A stretch of DNA of 64,000 bases from Blastocatellia bacterium UBA7656 (GTDB lineage: Bacteria; Acidobacteriota; Blastocatellia; UBA7656): assembly GCA_002483445.1 (NCBI GenBank), contig DLHY01000062.1, positions 10,882 to 74,881 of the forward strand. The letters run 5' to 3'. The notes under the pieces are model-generated. The model had not been told where the DNA came from. It was given only the letters and a program-made list of their open reading frames with translations, and ran no database searches. Both the position numbers and the translations under genes were made by a program. Below, in pieces: positions 25,477 to 33,653 of the stretch. How positions within the stretch are numbered: position 1 is the first letter of the stretch; each line of letters opens with the position of its first letter.

Positions 25477-26640
25477 GTGTTTCGTTCAACGAAAACCATA
25501 TCCGTTATCCTGATCCTGGCATCCGCCATGTTTGCGGTCGCTTGCGGCGGCAACAACTCTGACCCGTCGAGCGAAGCTGTGGCCCGTGTCGGCTCGAAGG
25601 ACATCACCATCAAACAGGTCGACATCGTCGTCAAGCAGCAACTCGAAGCGCAGGGCAGCGGAGCGTCGCTCTCCCCCGCTCAAATCATCACGGCTCGGCT
25701 CGCAGTACTCGACAAGCTGATCGAAGAAGAGGCTCTTTACCAGAAGGCCCAGAAAGATAATCTCGTCCCCGATGACGCCAAAGTTAGTCAGGCGGTTCAA
25801 AAGCAAAAGGCTGGTCTCACTGAAGAGCAGTTTCAGGAGCAACTCAAGAAGGCCGGACTTACAGAACAAGAAGTCCGCGATCAGATTCGCCGCGGGCTTG
25901 CCATAAACGAGCTTACTGAAAAAGAGAAATCCCGTGTGACTCAGCCGACTGATAGTGAAATCGAAAAAGCCTTCAACGAAAACAAAGAGCAGTTCAGGAG
26001 GGGACGCGGGGTCAATCTCTCAGTCATCGTCACTGATCCCGCAGACAATGGAGCTATCGACGACGCCAAGAGCGACATTGAGGCTGCAAACAAAATCAAG
26101 GCTATCCACGAACAACTCAAAAGCGGCTCGGATTTCGCAACGATTGCCCAAAAAAGAAGCGAAGACACATCCGCTTTGCAATTAGGCAATATCGGCTTTT
26201 TTGATGAGGAACAACTCAAAAGTCAGTTCGCTGCCAAACCAGAGTTGCCGCCGCGATTCATGCAAATGAGCGCAGGCCAATACACTGAGCCTATCAACCT
26301 GGGAAATCGGTGGTATATCTTCAAGGTCAACGAGAAGCAGGAACAGCCGAGAAGTTATACGCTCAACGATGCTGAAGTTCGCAAGAGCATAGTCGATGCT
26401 ATCACCAAGCAGAGGCAGGATATTCTTCTTGGCGCTCTTCGCATAGTCGCCCTGCAGGAAGCAAACATCAAGAATCATCTGGCCGAACGGATATTCAAAG
26501 ACCCTAAGACGATGGTCGAGTTGCGTCCATCTGCATTGCTCGAATCCGTTCAGCCCCAGCAGCGCATCGAGAATGAAAACAAAGCGGCTCCCGCTTCAAC
26601 GACGAATTCCAATTCGTCAGCCAACTCAAACCGCAGATGA
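25477..26640 (+). CDS. PpiC/SurA-type peptidylprolyl isomerase lipoprotein
   Basis: 387 residues from a GTG at 25477 with AAGGAG eight bases upstream. This start gives a clean type II signal peptide ending in MFAVAC, so the mature protein is a lipoprotein. A helical SurA-N-like domain (AVLDKLIEEEALYQKAQ) is followed by a parvulin-like domain with SDFATIAQKRSED and LGNIGFFDEEQL, then a C-terminal helix and an asparagine/serine-rich tail. The protein probably helps fold outer-membrane or periplasmic proteins. An ATG at 25405 is in frame but would bury the signal peptide. Confidence 0.85.
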   Translation: MFRSTKTISVILILASAMFAVACGGNNSDPSSEAVARVGSKDITIKQVDIVVKQQLEAQGSGASLSPAQIITARLAVLDKLIEEEALYQKAQKDNLVPDDAKVSQAVQKQKAGLTEEQFQEQLKKAGLTEQEVRDQIRRGLAINELTEKEKSRVTQPTDSEIEKAFNENKEQFRRGRGVNLSVIVTDPADNGAIDDAKSDIEAANKIKAIHEQLKSGSDFATIAQKRSEDTSALQLGNIGFFDEEQLKSQFAAKPELPPRFMQMSAGQYTEPINLGNRWYIFKVNEKQEQPRSYTLNDAEVRKSIVDAITKQRQDILLGALRIVALQEANIKNHLAERIFKDPKTMVELRPSALLESVQPQQRIENENKAAPASTTNSNSSANSNRR

Positions 26641-26641
26641 A

Positions 26642-26804
26642 GCAGTTTTCAGTTTTCAGTTTTCAGTTGTTTTTCATCTTTGAAGAACACCGTTAAATCT
26701 GAGTTCAATGCCTGTGCAGGACAGACTTCTTGAAGAAACACGGTGAATGAGCCGATGTAATATCTCTCTTCACTGAAAACTGGAAACTGAAAACTGAAAA
26801 CTGC
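26642..26804. repeat. Inverted array of heptamers (GTTTTCA)
   Basis: The left arm at 26642-26669 is three tandem copies of GTTTTCA. The right arm at 26772-26804 is the reverse complement (repeats of CTGAAAA). About 100 bases lie between the arms. The right arm ends 1-2 bases before the ABC-F start codon, so a folded transcript could cover the ribosome binding region. Confidence 0.7.
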
Positions 26805-26805
26805 C

Positions 26806-28686
26806 ATGCTGTTTCGCCTCGAAGACGTTTATAAATCCTACGGCGCGCACGAAGTCCTCGCCGGGGTGACTTTTCAGATCAACCCCGGCGAGCGAACGGG
26901 ACTCGTCGGACGAAACGGCGCGGGCAAAACGACCATCTTTCGACTGCTCACCCGTATTGAAGAAGCTGATCGCGGCGAAGTTATCTTCGTCCGGGGGCTT
27001 CGCCTCGGCGTTCTGGATCAACAGCCTCAACTCAACACGGCTTTGAGCGTGAGAGAGGAAGCCATATCAGTCTTCGCCGATTTGATTTCTATGGAAGATG
27101 AGATCGAACGGCTCGAACACGAGATGGCCGACCATGAAAGCGAATCGCTCGAAGAAGTGATGCATGATTATGCGGATTTGCGCCATCGCTATGAGATGAG
27201 CGGAGGCTTCACCTTTCGAGCGAGGGCCGAAACGGTCATTGCGGGTCTCGGATTCCGACAGGAAGAGTTTTCGAGGCCGACCGATCAATTGAGCGGCGGG
27301 CAGAAAGCGCGGCTGCAACTGGCAAAGCTTCTGCTCGCGGAGCCTGACCTGCTGCTTCTGGACGAGCCTACAAATCACCTCGATGTAGATGCCGTCGAAT
27401 GGCTGGAGAATTTTTTAGCCGAGTACAAAAAAGCTTTCGTGATAATTTCGCACGACCGCTTTCTGCTAGACCGAACGGCGATGAAAATAGTCGAGATAGA
27501 CGGGGGCCGCGCGAACGTCTACACGGGCAATTACACTTCTTACGTCAAACAGCGTGAGGAAAGAAGGCTTCAGCAGGCGCGCGAGTACGAGCAGCAACAG
27601 GAACTCATCAGTCGAACTGAAGAATTCATTCGCCGCAACCTCGCGGGTCAGAAAACCAAGCAGGCAAAATCCCGCCGCAACATGCTTGAGCGAATGGAGA
27701 GAGTCGAAGCAGTGCGGGAAGAAAAAACCGGGAACTTCAATTTTCAGAATGTCGCCCGCGCCGGAGACAACGTGCTTGCGGTCGGCGACCTCAGCATAGG
27801 CTACACGAAGGCTCTCGCATCGGGTCTGAGGTTTCTGATTCGTCGAGGCGAGCGACTTGGAATCATAGGCTCGAACGGATCGGGAAAAACAACTTTTCTG
27901 AAAACGATCAACGGCGATCTTGACCCCGTAGCAGGCGGCTTCACATGGGGCGCGAATGTCGAGATAGAATATTTCGATCAGGAGTTATCGGGCCTGAATT
28001 ATTCGGTCACTGCCATCGAAGAGATGGCTTCGGTCGCTCCCCGCGCAACGCCGGGAGAATTGCGCAGCTACCTCGCGAGATTTCTCTTCACGGGCGATGA
28101 CGTATACAAACCTGTCGCGGCGCTTTCGGGAGGAGAAAAAAGCAGGCTCGCGCTTGCCAAGCTCATCCACAGTCGCGCAAATGTGCTGATACTCGACGAG
28201 CCGACCAATCACCTCGACATTCCCTCGCGCGAGGCTCTGGAAGCGGCCCTTGCCACGTACCCCGGCACGATCATAACGGTTTCTCACGACCGTTATTTTC
28301 TGGATAAGATAGCGACTGAGATACTTCATTTCGATAAAGGCGCGGCCACTTATCACACCGGCAGCTACTCGGATTATCACGAGGAGCGAGCGAAGTTCGA
28401 AGCCGCGCGCGAAGAGCAAAAGACGAAGAAGCGAACCTCGACCAACGTCGCCCGCCCTCGCAAAGCGCAGCCGAAACAACGTCGTCGCCCGGTCGAAGAA
28501 ATAGAAAAAGATATCGCCGCGTTTGAAGCAGAATCCCAAGCGTTAGCGGAAAGACTTTCCAATCCCGCGCCCGAATGGGGAGCCGAGCAGTATGCAGAAA
28601 TCAGCAATCGCCAGAGCGAGATTTCCGCTGAATTGGAAAAGCTTTACGGGGAATGGGAAAGCGTCGCGCATGAAACCATTTCCTGA
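26806..28686 (+). CDS. ABC-F family ATP-binding protein
   Basis: A 626-residue soluble protein with two ABC domains and no membrane segments. The first has Walker A GRNGAGKTT and signature LSGGQKARLQLAKLLL. The second has GSNGSGKTT and LSGGEKSRLALAKLIH. Each is followed by LDEPTNHLD. An inter-domain linker rich in charged residues lies at about 245-310 and a C-terminal coiled coil with an arginine/lysine stretch ends the protein. ABC-F proteins act on the ribosome (translation factors or antibiotic protection). This domain order resembles the Uup/EttA-type housekeeping members. Which subfamily it belongs to cannot be settled by eye. Confidence 0.9.
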   Translation: MLFRLEDVYKSYGAHEVLAGVTFQINPGERTGLVGRNGAGKTTIFRLLTRIEEADRGEVIFVRGLRLGVLDQQPQLNTALSVREEAISVFADLISMEDEIERLEHEMADHESESLEEVMHDYADLRHRYEMSGGFTFRARAETVIAGLGFRQEEFSRPTDQLSGGQKARLQLAKLLLAEPDLLLLDEPTNHLDVDAVEWLENFLAEYKKAFVIISHDRFLLDRTAMKIVEIDGGRANVYTGNYTSYVKQREERRLQQAREYEQQQELISRTEEFIRRNLAGQKTKQAKSRRNMLERMERVEAVREEKTGNFNFQNVARAGDNVLAVGDLSIGYTKALASGLRFLIRRGERLGIIGSNGSGKTTFLKTINGDLDPVAGGFTWGANVEIEYFDQELSGLNYSVTAIEEMASVAPRATPGELRSYLARFLFTGDDVYKPVAALSGGEKSRLALAKLIHSRANVLILDEPTNHLDIPSREALEAALATYPGTIITVSHDRYFLDKIATEILHFDKGAATYHTGSYSDYHEERAKFEAAREEQKTKKRTSTNVARPRKAQPKQRRRPVEEIEKDIAAFEAESQALAERLSNPAPEWGAEQYAEISNRQSEISAELEKLYGEWESVAHETIS

Positions 28687-28720
28687 GCCATCCCACATAT
28701 TGAGGATCGAAAACAATCCC

Positions 28721-28763
28721 CCACAATTTGTGGTGTACACTTTCCGTCGCCTTATGCTATATT
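28721..28763 (+). promoter_or_regulatory. Putative dnaE promoter with overlapping palindromes
   Basis: TGTACA (28734-28739) and TATATT (28758-28763), the latter preceded by TGC (extended -10), are spaced by 18 bases. Two palindromes touch the -35 box: CCACAATTTGTGG at 28721-28733 and GTGTACAC at 28733-28740. Either could be an operator. The leader would be about 110 bases. Confidence 0.35.
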
Positions 28764-28880
28764 CCGGTCGCGCATCGGCGACCTGATCGAGTTCGACTTC
28801 AGGATTCTTTCGACAAATTAAAGGTGGGGTTTCAACCATGCGGAGCCTGCTCATAAGCTCCCACAGCTATTAAACCGGCC

Positions 28881-31800
28881 ATGAACGAAAAAGACTTCGT
28901 GCATCTTCATCTCCATAGCGATTACAGTCTGCTCGACGGAGCGATACAGATAAAACCTCTGGCCCGACGCGCGCAGGAATTAGGGATGCGAGCCGTCGCC
29001 GTCACCGACCATGGCAATCTCTATGGCGCGATCTCGTTTTACAACGAGATGAAAGGGTCAGGCATAAAACCCATCATCGGGATCGAAGCCTATATCGCAC
29101 GCGGCAAACACACAGACCGCGGCGAGGAAGGAAACGAGCGCGGGATGAACCACATCATCCTGCTGGCGAAAAATCTCAAGGGCTATCAAAACCTCGTCAA
29201 ACTCTCTTCCCTTTCCTTCACCCAGGGGTATTACTACAAGCCGCGAATCGATAAAGAGATTCTCGCCCAGCACAGCGAAGGAATAGTCGGGCTTTCGGCG
29301 TGTCTTTCAGGCGTGCCGTCCGCGCTCCTTCTCACGAATAAGTATGAAGAAGCGGCGCGACGCGCAAAAGAGTTCGAGGACATTTTCGGCAAGGGCAACT
29401 ACTACCTCGAAGTCCAGAATCACGGACTCGAAGAAGAAGTCCAGACGGTCATACCCGGAATGATCGAGCTATCTAAAAGAACCGGGATACCGCTTGCGGC
29501 GACTAACGATTGTCATTATCTGAATCGAGACGACTGGCGGGCGCACGACATACTCGTATGCATAGGCGCGGGCAAGACGGTCAATGAAAAGCGCGGACTC
29601 AAATACAAAGAAGGCGAGTTCTATGTCCGCTCGGCGAAAGAGATGTGGATGATCTTCGGCAAAGACATGCCTGAAGCTCTGCTCAACACCGTAGCGATAG
29701 CCGAGATGTGCGAGCTTGAATTGCCCAAAGGTCAGAATCACCTGCCTCGTTATCGTGTGCCTGAAGGCGAGACGACCGAGAGCTATTTCGCGAAAATCGC
29801 GCGTCGCGGTTTCGAAGAGCGATGGGAGACGATCAAAGCGCGACCGGATCGCAAGTATGATTATGACGATTATAGCCAGAGGCTCGAACACGAAATCGGG
29901 ATCATCACGCAGATGGGCTTTGCTGGATACTTTCTGATCGTATGGGATTTCATCGATTTCGCGAGGAATAACCAGATTCCAGTCGGGCCGGGCCGTGGGA
30001 GCGCCGCAGGCAGCATCGTAGCCTACTCGATGAAGATCACCGACGTCGATCCGCTTCAGTACGAACTGATGTTCGAGCGTTTCCTCAATCCTGAGCGCGT
30101 CTCGATGCCTGACATCGATATCGATTTCTGCGTGCGAGGTCGACAGAAGGTCATCGATTATGTGGCCGATTACTACGGGCGCGATCACGTTGCTCAGATC
30201 AGCACGTTCGGAACCATGGCGTCGAAGGCGGCTATCAAGGATGTCGGTCGCGCTATGGAGATGCCTTACGCGGAAGTTGACAAGATAGCCAAGATGATTC
30301 CGCCGCCTGTGCGCGGGCGCAACGTCTCGATTGACGACGCGATCAAGCAGAATCCCGATCTGAAGAAAGCCATCGAATCGGATTCGAGAGTGAAAGAAGT
30401 GATCGAGATAGCCCGCCGTCTCGAAGGATGCTCGCGCCATGCGTCAGTTCATGCTGCGGGGGTGGTCATCGCGCCTGCCCCGCTTCACGAGCTTGTGCCG
30501 ATATCGAAAACGTCGCGGGATGAAATAACGACGCAGTACACGATGACCGATCTGGAAAAAGTCGGGATGTTGAAGATGGACTTCCTGGCGCTCACCACAT
30601 TGACGATCATCGAGGATTGTTTGAAATCAATCGAGCGCGAGACAGGCGAGACACTCGACATTTCCGGGATTCCGCTCGATGACAAAGCCGCGTTGCAACT
30701 CTTCGCAGATGGGAAGACGATGGCCATCTTCCAATTTGAGTCTGATGGCATGAAAGATATCTGTCGTCGGCTGAAGCCTGATGGATTGGAAGACCTCTCG
30801 GCCTTAAACGCGCTTTATCGCCCCGGCCCGATTGACAGCGGGATGATCGATGACTTCATCGACCGCCGACATGGAAGGAAAAAAGTCCGTTATGACTTCG
30901 CTGAATTGAAAGATGTCATGGGCAACACTCTGGGCATCTGCGTGGCCGGTGATACGCTCCTGCTCGATGCCGTTTCGGGCAGGCGGATTCGAATCGATGA
31001 GGTTGGAAGCCTTGACCAAGAGCTTTATGTGCAGGGCGTGGATGAAAATCTCAAACCGCAGACAGCCCGCGTGACAAACTTCGTTTGCAATGGCGTTCGA
31101 GAGGTCATCGAGATAAAGCTGAGAAACGGCGCTCGCGTGAAGCTCACGCCGGATCATCGAGTGCTGACCGAAAGCGGATGGCGACAGGCAGGAGAGCTTG
31201 CGGCGGGACACTTCATAGCGACTCCGCGAAGTCTGATCGTAGAAGAAGAAACGGATTACGACTTGCGTCGCTTGCGAGTCATCGCATACCTGCTTGCTGA
31301 CGGCTCGTTGAGTTCGTCAGCCTGCACAGCCGATTTCGTGTCAAAAGACCCGCGACTTCTGGACGAATATAAATCCTGCCTGAATGCCTTTGAGCGCATC
31401 GAGGCAAAAACGCTTCAGCAGGTTCGAGGGGTGACGAGAGTGATGGTCGCAGGGGTTAATAAGACTCATTATCATGAGCCAAATTCCCTCGTCGCGATGC
31501 TTCGCCAATTGGGGTTGAAATCAACCAATGGTGGATGCCGCTCCAATGAAAAGTATATCCCAGAGTTCATCTTCGGTTTGACGCGACAGTGCATAGCTTT
31601 CTTCCTCGCTTCGCTGTGGGATTGCGACGGCTACATCGGCAGGAAGATGTGTCATTATAAAACGATCTCTCCGCAGCTTGCCCGCGATGTGCAGACATTG
31701 CTTCTGCGCCTCGGCATTCACTCTGCCATTTATGAATCACACTATCAGAGTGCGAGGAGAAACGAACGGACAACGGCTTATCAGGTGACGGTCTATGATC

Positions 31801-32768
31801 TGAAATCTTTTCATGACCTGATCGCGCCTCATCTCGTCTCGAAAACGATGATCCCGCCGGTTCATTTTCACGGCGAGAAACACGACTCAGTTTCGCGGCC
31901 CGTTTTTGTAGGCGAGTTATCGAATGCATGGCCCGGATCGTGGAAGGCATTACAGCGGGCATTCGGATTTGACCGTCAACACCTGCTTCCAAAACAATCG
32001 CGCCGGTCTCGCATAAGCGCGAGCGCCGTCAAGAAACTGCGCAGTGAGTTGCCTTTGCCGCAAACCGACAGAAATCTCAATGTTCATTGGCAAGAGATTG
32101 TGTTAATAGAGCAGGCAGGCGAAGAGTTGGTTTATGACATAACGGTAGAAGGAATTCACAATTTCGTTGGCAACAACATCATTCTGCACAACTGCGTCTA
32201 TCAAGAACAATTAATGGCAGTCTTTCAAAAGCTGGCTGCATACTCGCTGGGCGAAGCCGATCTGGTTCGCCGCGCGATGGGCAAGAAGAAGCGCGAGGAA
32301 CTCGACAAGCACAAAGAGAAATTTCTCAAACAAGCGACAGAGCGCGGACACGACCGAGGGAAACTCGAACAACTCTGGCAAAGCTTCGAGGGGTTTGCGG
32401 ATTATGCTTTTAATCGCTGTCTGACGGGTGATGCAAGAATAGTCGACGCTGACACGGGCCAGCAGGTAACTATCGAGCGGATAGCTAAAGGAGAGAGCGA
32501 TATATCGCGGACATTCAGCTTTGATGGAAAACAGCTAATTATCAACGACATCGTTGAAGCTTTTGAGACAGGAGAAAAGGAAGTCGTAGAAATCGAAACC
32601 GAAGATGGAAGAACGATTCGCTGCACGCTCGACCACAAATTCTACACGGATGAAGGCCATTTACCACTGAGAGAAATCATCGACCGCGGTCTTGAAATTT
32701 ATTTTTCGCCGGGAGTTGAAGAATATGCCGCGCACGGCATGGAACAAAAAGCTCACGCCGGAGATTGA
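28881..32768 (+). CDS. dnaE: DNA polymerase III alpha subunit, N-terminal part with complete intein 1 and intein 2 N-fragment
   Basis: 1295 residues encode the PHP domain (FVHLHLHSDYSLLDGA), the palm with the catalytic aspartates in MPDIDIDFCVRGR, and the fingers. The reading is interrupted twice. A 418-residue intein lies at residues 687-1104 between TLGI and CVYQEQLM. At residue 1180, after FADYAFNR, a second intein N-fragment begins and runs to the TGA at 32766-32768. Extein residues here total 761. The rest of the polymerase starts at 33654 in another gene. The polymerase can only be completed by excising intein 1 and trans-splicing with the product of 33534-34874. All conserved polymerase motifs visible are intact, which argues against a pseudogene. 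Confidence 0.93.
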   Translation: MNEKDFVHLHLHSDYSLLDGAIQIKPLARRAQELGMRAVAVTDHGNLYGAISFYNEMKGSGIKPIIGIEAYIARGKHTDRGEEGNERGMNHIILLAKNLKGYQNLVKLSSLSFTQGYYYKPRIDKEILAQHSEGIVGLSACLSGVPSALLLTNKYEEAARRAKEFEDIFGKGNYYLEVQNHGLEEEVQTVIPGMIELSKRTGIPLAATNDCHYLNRDDWRAHDILVCIGAGKTVNEKRGLKYKEGEFYVRSAKEMWMIFGKDMPEALLNTVAIAEMCELELPKGQNHLPRYRVPEGETTESYFAKIARRGFEERWETIKARPDRKYDYDDYSQRLEHEIGIITQMGFAGYFLIVWDFIDFARNNQIPVGPGRGSAAGSIVAYSMKITDVDPLQYELMFERFLNPERVSMPDIDIDFCVRGRQKVIDYVADYYGRDHVAQISTFGTMASKAAIKDVGRAMEMPYAEVDKIAKMIPPPVRGRNVSIDDAIKQNPDLKKAIESDSRVKEVIEIARRLEGCSRHASVHAAGVVIAPAPLHELVPISKTSRDEITTQYTMTDLEKVGMLKMDFLALTTLTIIEDCLKSIERETGETLDISGIPLDDKAALQLFADGKTMAIFQFESDGMKDICRRLKPDGLEDLSALNALYRPGPIDSGMIDDFIDRRHGRKKVRYDFAELKDVMGNTLGICVAGDTLLLDAVSGRRIRIDEVGSLDQELYVQGVDENLKPQTARVTNFVCNGVREVIEIKLRNGARVKLTPDHRVLTESGWRQAGELAAGHFIATPRSLIVEEETDYDLRRLRVIAYLLADGSLSSSACTADFVSKDPRLLDEYKSCLNAFERIEAKTLQQVRGVTRVMVAGVNKTHYHEPNSLVAMLRQLGLKSTNGGCRSNEKYIPEFIFGLTRQCIAFFLASLWDCDGYIGRKMCHYKTISPQLARDVQTLLLRLGIHSAIYESHYQSARRNERTTAYQVTVYDLKSFHDLIAPHLVSKTMIPPVHFHGEKHDSVSRPVFVGELSNAWPGSWKALQRAFGFDRQHLLPKQSRRSRISASAVKKLRSELPLPQTDRNLNVHWQEIVLIEQAGEELVYDITVEGIHNFVGNNIILHNCVYQEQLMAVFQKLAAYSLGEADLVRRAMGKKKREELDKHKEKFLKQATERGHDRGKLEQLWQSFEGFADYAFNRCLTGDARIVDADTGQQVTIERIAKGESDISRTFSFDGKQLIINDIVEAFETGEKEVVEIETEDGRTIRCTLDHKFYTDEGHLPLREIIDRGLEIYFSPGVEEYAAHGMEQKAHAGD
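30939..32192 (+). other. Intein 1 in DnaE, contiguous, with LAGLIDADG endonuclease
   Basis: This is 418 in-frame residues. It starts with Cys in CVAGDTLLLDAVSG (block A), has TPDH in VKLTPDHRVLT (block B), and two LAGLIDADG motifs, VIAYLLADGSLS and FFLASLWDCDGYIG, whose aspartates are kept. The end is VYDITVEGIHNFVGNNIILHN, with the His-Asn dipeptide, followed by Cys as the first C-extein residue. All residues needed for splicing are present. The site is between the Ile of TLGI and CVYQEQ, in a region conserved among DnaE proteins. Confidence 0.93.
32418..32768 (+). other. Split intein 2, N-fragment
   Basis: 116 residues from Cys in CLTGDARIVDADTGQQV (block A) through RCTLDHKFYT (block B, TxxH) and LPLREIIDRGLEIYFSPG to a TGA stop. 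The layout and length closely resemble the N-fragment of the cyanobacterial DnaE split intein, whose corresponding end has a similar DEIFERELDL run. The last 20 or so residues overlap the start of the downstream endonuclease gene and have no clear intein block. Confidence 0.92.
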
Positions 32769-33537
32769 GCGAGTAATCATCGATCAATATCAATCCGGCT
32801 TGACGGCTCGCGAGGTTTTGAAATCAGTTCCGTTCAAAACTCCAAAGACCGTTTACGATGTGCTTGCAAAACACGCGATACCGAAACGCAGACCCCACGG
32901 GCGCGTCGATTACAAGAGCTATAATGAAGCTGTTTTCGCAAACATAGACACTCCCGCGAAAGCTTATTGGCTTGGCATCCTGCTAACGGACGGATATGTG
33001 AGCGATACGAGGAAGGGCTGTGAGCCGCAGATAGGGCTTCAAATGATCGACCGTGAGTTGCTGGAAGAATTCAAATCATTTCTCGGCTCAGACAATCCCG
33101 TGCTGCGTATTGAAAAGCGATCAGATCAGCGCCATACGATGTACAGAGTCACGGTTTTTTCTCGCCGCATGGCTACCGATCTTGCTCGTTTCGGAGTGAT
33201 ACCGAGAAAAACATCGTCCACTTATCTGCCAGTGTTGCCGCGCTCGTTGATGCCTCATCTGATCAGGGGCATCTTCGACGGAGATGGAACAGCCAGTCAT
33301 CGCCGGGATGGAGGAGTTATTCTCGGTTATTGCGGAACTGAAAGACTGGTGGCCGAGGTGCGAATGTGGCTCATCTGCTCACTTGGAATCTCAGACAACA
33401 GAATGCACAGAAACGGAAACACCGTTTTCGTTCAGTGGTCGCATCGCTCCGACGTGGAAACAATAGCGCGCTACCTTTATCGCAACGCCGATGTTTATCT
33501 TGAGAGGAAGTTCAAGCTGATCCGGGAGTATTTATGA
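32725..33537 (+). CDS. Free-standing LAGLIDADG homing endonuclease between the dnaE halves
   Basis: 270 residues from the ATG at 32725, which has GGGAG ten bases upstream; an earlier in-frame ATG at 32692 has no such signal. The first 50 residues (LTPEIERVIIDQYQSGLTAR and following) look like a helix-turn-helix DNA-binding domain. Two LAGLIDADG motifs follow, YWLGILLTDGYVS at about 88-100 and LIRGIFDGDGTAS at about 182-194, both with their metal-binding Asp. The gene lies in a different frame from both dnaE parts, overlaps the first by 44 bases and the second by 4 (ATGA). It carries no splicing blocks, so it is a separate enzyme and probably mobilises the split intein by cutting intein-free dnaE. 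Confidence 0.9.
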   Translation: MPRTAWNKKLTPEIERVIIDQYQSGLTAREVLKSVPFKTPKTVYDVLAKHAIPKRRPHGRVDYKSYNEAVFANIDTPAKAYWLGILLTDGYVSDTRKGCEPQIGLQMIDRELLEEFKSFLGSDNPVLRIEKRSDQRHTMYRVTVFSRRMATDLARFGVIPRKTSSTYLPVLPRSLMPHLIRGIFDGDGTASHRRDGGVILGYCGTERLVAEVRMWLICSLGISDNRMHRNGNTVFVQWSHRSDVETIARYLYRNADVYLERKFKLIREYL

Positions 33538-33653
33538 AAATCGAGAAGACCAGAATTGTCCGCGTCACGCCGCGCCCGGTCGAGAAGACTTATAACATGA
33601 CCATGCGCGGCCCTAATCATAATTACTTCGCCAACGGAATTCTGACAGCCAAC
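33534..33653 (+). other. Split intein 2, C-fragment
   Basis: 40 residues, starting MKIEKTRIVRVTPRPVEKTY. Block F is visible as YNMTMRGPNHNYFANG and block G as ILTAN with the terminal Asn. The penultimate residue is Ala instead of His, as in the cyanobacterial DnaE split intein. The next residue, Ser, is a suitable nucleophile. Length is close to the 36-residue C-fragment known from cyanobacteria. Confidence 0.92.

Noticed and set aside
29469..30440. A 323-codon minus-strand frame inside dnaE
   Set aside because: Shadow frame; dnaE motifs on the plus strand are continuous across it.
32766..32768. The TGA ending the first dnaE part as a selenocysteine codon, given selB in the window
   Set aside because: Reading through would run into another frame of the endonuclease gene with no intein blocks; no SECIS-like hairpin was seen after it.
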